From an uncultured Poribacteria bacterium (GTDB lineage Bacteria > Poribacteria > WGA-4E > WGA-3G), in contig OX639973.1 in the NCBI GenBank assembly GCA_951828385.1, positions 1,792,470 through 1,856,469 of the forward strand: a stretch of DNA of 64,000 nt, read 5' to 3'. Below the pieces are notes generated by a model. The model saw only the letters and a list, made by a program, of their open reading frames with translations, did no database searches and was not told the origin of the DNA. This document shows, piece by piece, positions 61,550 through 64,000 of this stretch. The position numbers and the translations under genes are program-made. Every line of letters begins with the position of its first letter. Position 1 is the first letter of the stretch.

Positions 61550-61960
61550 ATGAGCCGTTATCTTGAACACGCCAACATGACCGTGAACGACCTTGAAAAA
61601 GCGATCGATTTTCTAACAACCGCCTTCCCAGATTTTCGAGTCAGGGGCGGTGGTGAGAATGCGAACGGAACGAAATGGTGTCACCTTGGGACCGACGATT
61701 TTTACATCGCCTTGTCAGACCGCAAGCATCCGTTCACGGGTGACCGTAAGGGAAGTTATGTAAACCATCTCGGTTTTGCTGTTGATGATGCTGAGAGTAT
61801 CAGAGAACGCTTGCTCGCTGCCGGATACAAGGAAGGTTTTAAAGTTGAACCGCATCCGCATCGAAAGCGCATCTATTTCATTGATGCAGACGGTTTTGAA
61901 TGGGAGTTCGTCGAATACTTCACGGATGAGCCAGCGAAACGGAACGATTATTCACAGTGA
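61550..61960 (+). CDS. VOC-family (glyoxalase/dioxygenase-like) protein
   Basis: The 136-aa protein is a single vicinal-oxygen-chelate fold: YLEHANMTVNDLEKAIDFL, WCHLGTDDFYIAL, YVNHLGFAVDDAESI, GYKEGFKVEPHPHRKRIY and DGFEWEFVEYF (metal Glu). VOC proteins include glyoxalase I, ring-cleavage dioxygenases and resistance proteins. The metal site is conserved; the substrate is unknown. AGGAGGATT precedes the ATG. Confidence 0.87.
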   Translation: MSRYLEHANMTVNDLEKAIDFLTTAFPDFRVRGGGENANGTKWCHLGTDDFYIALSDRKHPFTGDRKGSYVNHLGFAVDDAESIRERLLAAGYKEGFKVEPHPHRKRIYFIDADGFEWEFVEYFTDEPAKRNDYSQ

Positions 61961-61992
61961 AAATAAATTCCGTTCGGGACACAATGCTTGAT

Positions 61993-62047
61993 AAAACTTG
62001 TAGGGTTAAGGCGTGGTGCTTGCCCTACAAGTTTTTTGGTGCACTGC
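61993..62047 (+). terminator. Terminator-like hairpin after the VOC gene
   Basis: AACTTGTAGGG pairs with CCCTACAAGTT across a 27-base loop, followed by T6. It lies about 30 bases after the VOC stop on the plus strand. Confidence 0.6.
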
Positions 62048-62126
62048 CTGTTCTTGGTTTACTCCAACATTTTCAAATCCCTCTATTATGCATTAAATTT
62101 ACTGTGTCACGCAAAATCCAAATTAA

Positions 62127-62256
62127 CTAGTGTTCTGTCAACATTAAAATGAAAGGTAACCTGGTTCGTAGTAGTGCGATTTATCGCACGTCAAGAACGG
62201 GCAATGAATTGCCCTACTACGAACCATCCATCCGTTTAGATGTGACAGACTACTAG
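62127..62256. mobile_element. Palindromic MITE-like element, family B, copy 2
   Basis: The 130-bp element has ends CTAGTGTTCTGTCA and TGACAGACTACTAG in reverse. Inside are GTGCGATTTATCGCAC and GGGCAATGAATTGCCC hairpins with TACTACGAACC. Both hairpins recur in copy 1 at 50730 in swapped order and opposite orientation. The remaining bases of 61961-62334 show no gene. Confidence 0.68.
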
Positions 62257-62334
62257 GACTTACGCAAATTAAGTAAATATCGGACACTGAGATGCAAAAA
62301 GCGGTAATTTCTGTCCTTTAAATCCGTAATCCCG

Positions 62335-62907
62335 TTATAAGGGAAACTTTAAGACGGAATGCGTCAATCCTATTAACACTAATCCGCACCCGGCGGCGGC
62401 AGCAGCTCCAATTATTGCTGATGATCCCTTAAGTCGTTGGGCTTTTGCTCTGTAAGCATTGATATAAAAATCAACATACTCAGGTGATTTTCCAATGAGA
62501 CGCTCGGGTGGAGGATTTGACGACCGTGTTATATCTATAGCAGTAAGCAAGGATAAACCGCAACTTAATCCAATACACCCAATCACTCCTACAGTCCATG
62601 CTCTTTGTAAGTCTGAGTCTAATTCTGAGAATAAGCACGACATGCACGTTCTCGTATCTTCACTCACCTCTACACTATTATTAATTACTATACTAACACC
62701 AATCAGACTCCAGGCAGCACCGAGAAAAAGACCTGCCCCGTTCCATGACAACTTATTCACATCAGTTTCAGCATCCCGCTCAGCAGCGATTTTGGCTTGA
62801 CTTTCTACTGAATTTTGTTGGGCAAGAATGACAAAAGGGTGAGAAAAAATAAGCATCACCATTAGCAGTGCCATAAACAGTGATTGGAACTTTAAATTCA
62901 TTCTCAT
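62335..62907 (-). CDS. Membrane protein, RLxGKSPxYV family, second member
   Basis: The 190-aa protein has a signal-like first helix (about 10-28), then a helix GAGLFLGAAWSLIGVSIVIN, CMSCLF with a Cys pair, AWTVGVIGCIGLSCGLSLLT, the motif PPERLIGKSPEYVDFYINAY, and a last helix (AIIGAAAAAGCGLVLIGL). It is a longer relative of the protein at 46422. No function is known. Confidence 0.73.
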   Translation of the reverse strand: MRMNLKFQSLFMALLMVMLIFSHPFVILAQQNSVESQAKIAAERDAETDVNKLSWNGAGLFLGAAWSLIGVSIVINNSVEVSEDTRTCMSCLFSELDSDLQRAWTVGVIGCIGLSCGLSLLTAIDITRSSNPPPERLIGKSPEYVDFYINAYRAKAQRLKGSSAIIGAAAAAGCGLVLIGLTHSVLKFPL

Positions 62908-63012
62908 AAAAACCTCCTTTTACCGGTTTTTGATCACAATGTGCAATCGGATGCTTGGATAGAAGGTTAGAAGTATATCATCTTCCAACCTTCCGTTCTT
63001 TTCAAATGTGTA

Positions 63013-64000
63013 CTATTTCCGTGTCAACATTTTGCGCGTAACAGAAAAATCGCCTGCGGTAAGCGTATAGAAATACAAACCACTCGCAACCTTTTCACCG
63101 AACTCGTTTTGACCATCCCAATACGCCGCACGACTGCGGTTCTGATACATCCCCGCAGCCTGATACCCAAGTGCCAACGTCCGCACCAATGTGCCGTTCA
63201 CCGCATAGATATGCAGTGTAACATCCGCATCCTTTGCCAAGTGATACGGTATCCACGTTTCAGGGTTGAATGGGTTTGGGTAATTGACAAGTAATTTAGT
63301 CTGCGCTGGTATTATCGTTGCCAAAAGCAGCTCAAGGTTCGCTATACCGCGTTGAAAGGTTATTGAACCATCATCTCTGAGGCGCGCCAAAGCTAGCCAG
63401 GTCTGAATCATTTCGGCATCTAAACTCGGTTGCTTCACAATACTTGCAGGCGCGGCTGCCTCCGATGATTCACCCTCACCAAAGTGCTCAGCAACAATAA
63501 TAAGATCATCAATATCAACAGTCCCATCTCCATTGACATCAGCGCGCTTGTTAGGAAAGCGAACGAGTCCAAAATTCTCGGAAACTATAACCAAATCTGT
63601 CCTATTCACTTTCCCATCCGCATTGATGTCCCAGGCTGGAATAGGCACGCCATCTGTGGTTATTGCCGGTTGCGCATCTGGAAGCAATACGAAGTCTCCT
63701 GGTGCGGTTATGCCTAAGACTACATTCTCAACTTCACCACCGTTGAGATCCGTTCGCTGGATTCCGCCAAGTGAGTTTGCCCAATACACCTTATCTGCTG
63801 CAGTGTCAACAGAAATGCCAGTTGGTCGACCTTGGACTGTGGCGAGTGTTTCAATGTTTGTCCCGTTAAGATTCGCGCGTTGGATCTTACCGGAATTCTC
63901 ATCTATTTCCTCTGCCCAATAAACCTTATCACCTGCTACGACGATACCGTATGGACTACCTATATTGGGTAGAAGTGTATCAAGACCTGTGCCATCAAGG
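63013..64000 (-). CDS. Secreted YWTD-propeller/dockerin/FlgD-tail protein, runs off right edge
   Basis: The frame stays open from the stop at 63013 to the window end; it extends well past a GTG at 63789. In protein order: YWTD beta-propeller repeats (DKVYWAEEIDEN, KIQRANLNGTNIETL, DKVYWANSLGGIQRTDLNGG); a dockerin-like pair (DINADGKVNRTDLVIVSENF, DVNGDGTVDIDDLIIVAEHF); and a FlgD/T9SS-type sorting tail (NYPNPFNPETWIPYHLAKD, GLYFYTLTAGDFSVTRKMLT). The N terminus is outside the window. The tail suggests type IX-like export or surface attachment; that is inference. Confidence 0.85.
   Translation of the reverse strand, partial: LDGTGLDTLLPNIGSPYGIVVAGDKVYWAEEIDENSGKIQRANLNGTNIETLATVQGRPTGISVDTAADKVYWANSLGGIQRTDLNGGEVENVVLGITAPGDFVLLPDAQPAITTDGVPIPAWDINADGKVNRTDLVIVSENFGLVRFPNKRADVNGDGTVDIDDLIIVAEHFGEGESSEAAAPASIVKQPSLDAEMIQTWLALARLRDDGSITFQRGIANLELLLATIIPAQTKLLVNYPNPFNPETWIPYHLAKDADVTLHIYAVNGTLVRTLALGYQAAGMYQNRSRAAYWDGQNEFGEKVASGLYFYTLTAGDFSVTRKMLTRK

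Overview
The window looks like a chromosome piece from a Candidatus Poribacteria-type bacterium (uncultured, often sponge-associated). This is inferred from gene content, not from a 16S gene: five phytanoyl-CoA-dioxygenase-like (PhyH) genes counting a tandem pair, a cysteine-type sulfatase, a mandelate-racemase-family enzyme, LamG, dockerin-like and FlgD/T9SS-tail secreted proteins, a gingipain-like (C25) protein at the left edge, and many palindromic intergenic repeats. No rRNA and no CRISPR array were seen.

Layout. 1-1.8 kb: N-terminal part of a secreted C25-peptidase-like protein running off the left edge. 2.2-10.0 kb, minus strand: pdxA, an S4 RNA-binding protein, then lon, clpX, clpP and tig (protein quality control). 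10.1-10.8 kb: six minus-strand tRNA genes (Leu, Lys, Arg, His, Arg, Pro). 11-20 kb: DUF58 protein, macrodomain protein, MFS transporter, a lipoprotein behind tRNA-Leu(CAG), LamG protein, gamma-glutamylcyclotransferase-like protein, sulfatase, and a DNA methyltransferase fused to an HNH nuclease.

20.4-28.3 kb is an accessory island next to an aspartate-type aminotransferase gene. The ribosome-binding site and first 35-45 codons of that gene are repeated twice more in the same orientation, dividing the island into cassettes. The cassettes carry a membrane-anchored PD-(D/E)XK/helix-hairpin-helix protein, an Rpn-like nuclease, two near-identical DUF433 antitoxin-like genes, a macrodomain gene, and a two-OB-fold/zinc/PD-(D/E)XK/coiled-coil gene that is split in two frames exactly at an in-phase A_AAA_AAC slippery heptamer. 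A roughly 290-bp element with long terminal inverted repeats and 22-bp flanking direct repeats also sits here.

28.8-39.7 kb: DnaJ/CbpA, methylthioribose kinase, aspartate-semialdehyde dehydrogenase, a promoter-driven structured region resembling an IS200/IS605 end without tnpB, HU with a consensus promoter and a terminator, GHMP kinase + MoxR ATPase, a nucleotidyltransferase pair, UDP-glucose dehydrogenase, DUF309 and a sialidase-like BNR protein. 39.8-42.6 kb is a decaying stretch: methyltransferase, broken GIY-YIG gene, MITEs and a methyltransferase cut by an insertion. 42.9-55 kb: metabolic and secreted genes (PhyH, Nudix, amidohydrolase, CN-hydrolase, mandelate racemase/enolase, CPBP protease, MDR dehydrogenase, metallophosphoesterase, nucleotide-pyrophosphatase-like). 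55.3-64 kb: T5orf172/GIY-YIG-like protein, a dockerin-type secreted gene interrupted by two nested IS3-family copies, tandem PhyH genes, a VOC protein, two more MITEs, and a YWTD-propeller/dockerin/FlgD-tail secreted protein leaving the right edge.

Starts were moved inward where a ribosome-binding site or family alignment favoured it (for example tig at a TTG, asd, the GHMP kinase and MoxR). Family names come from motif recognition; no database search was run.
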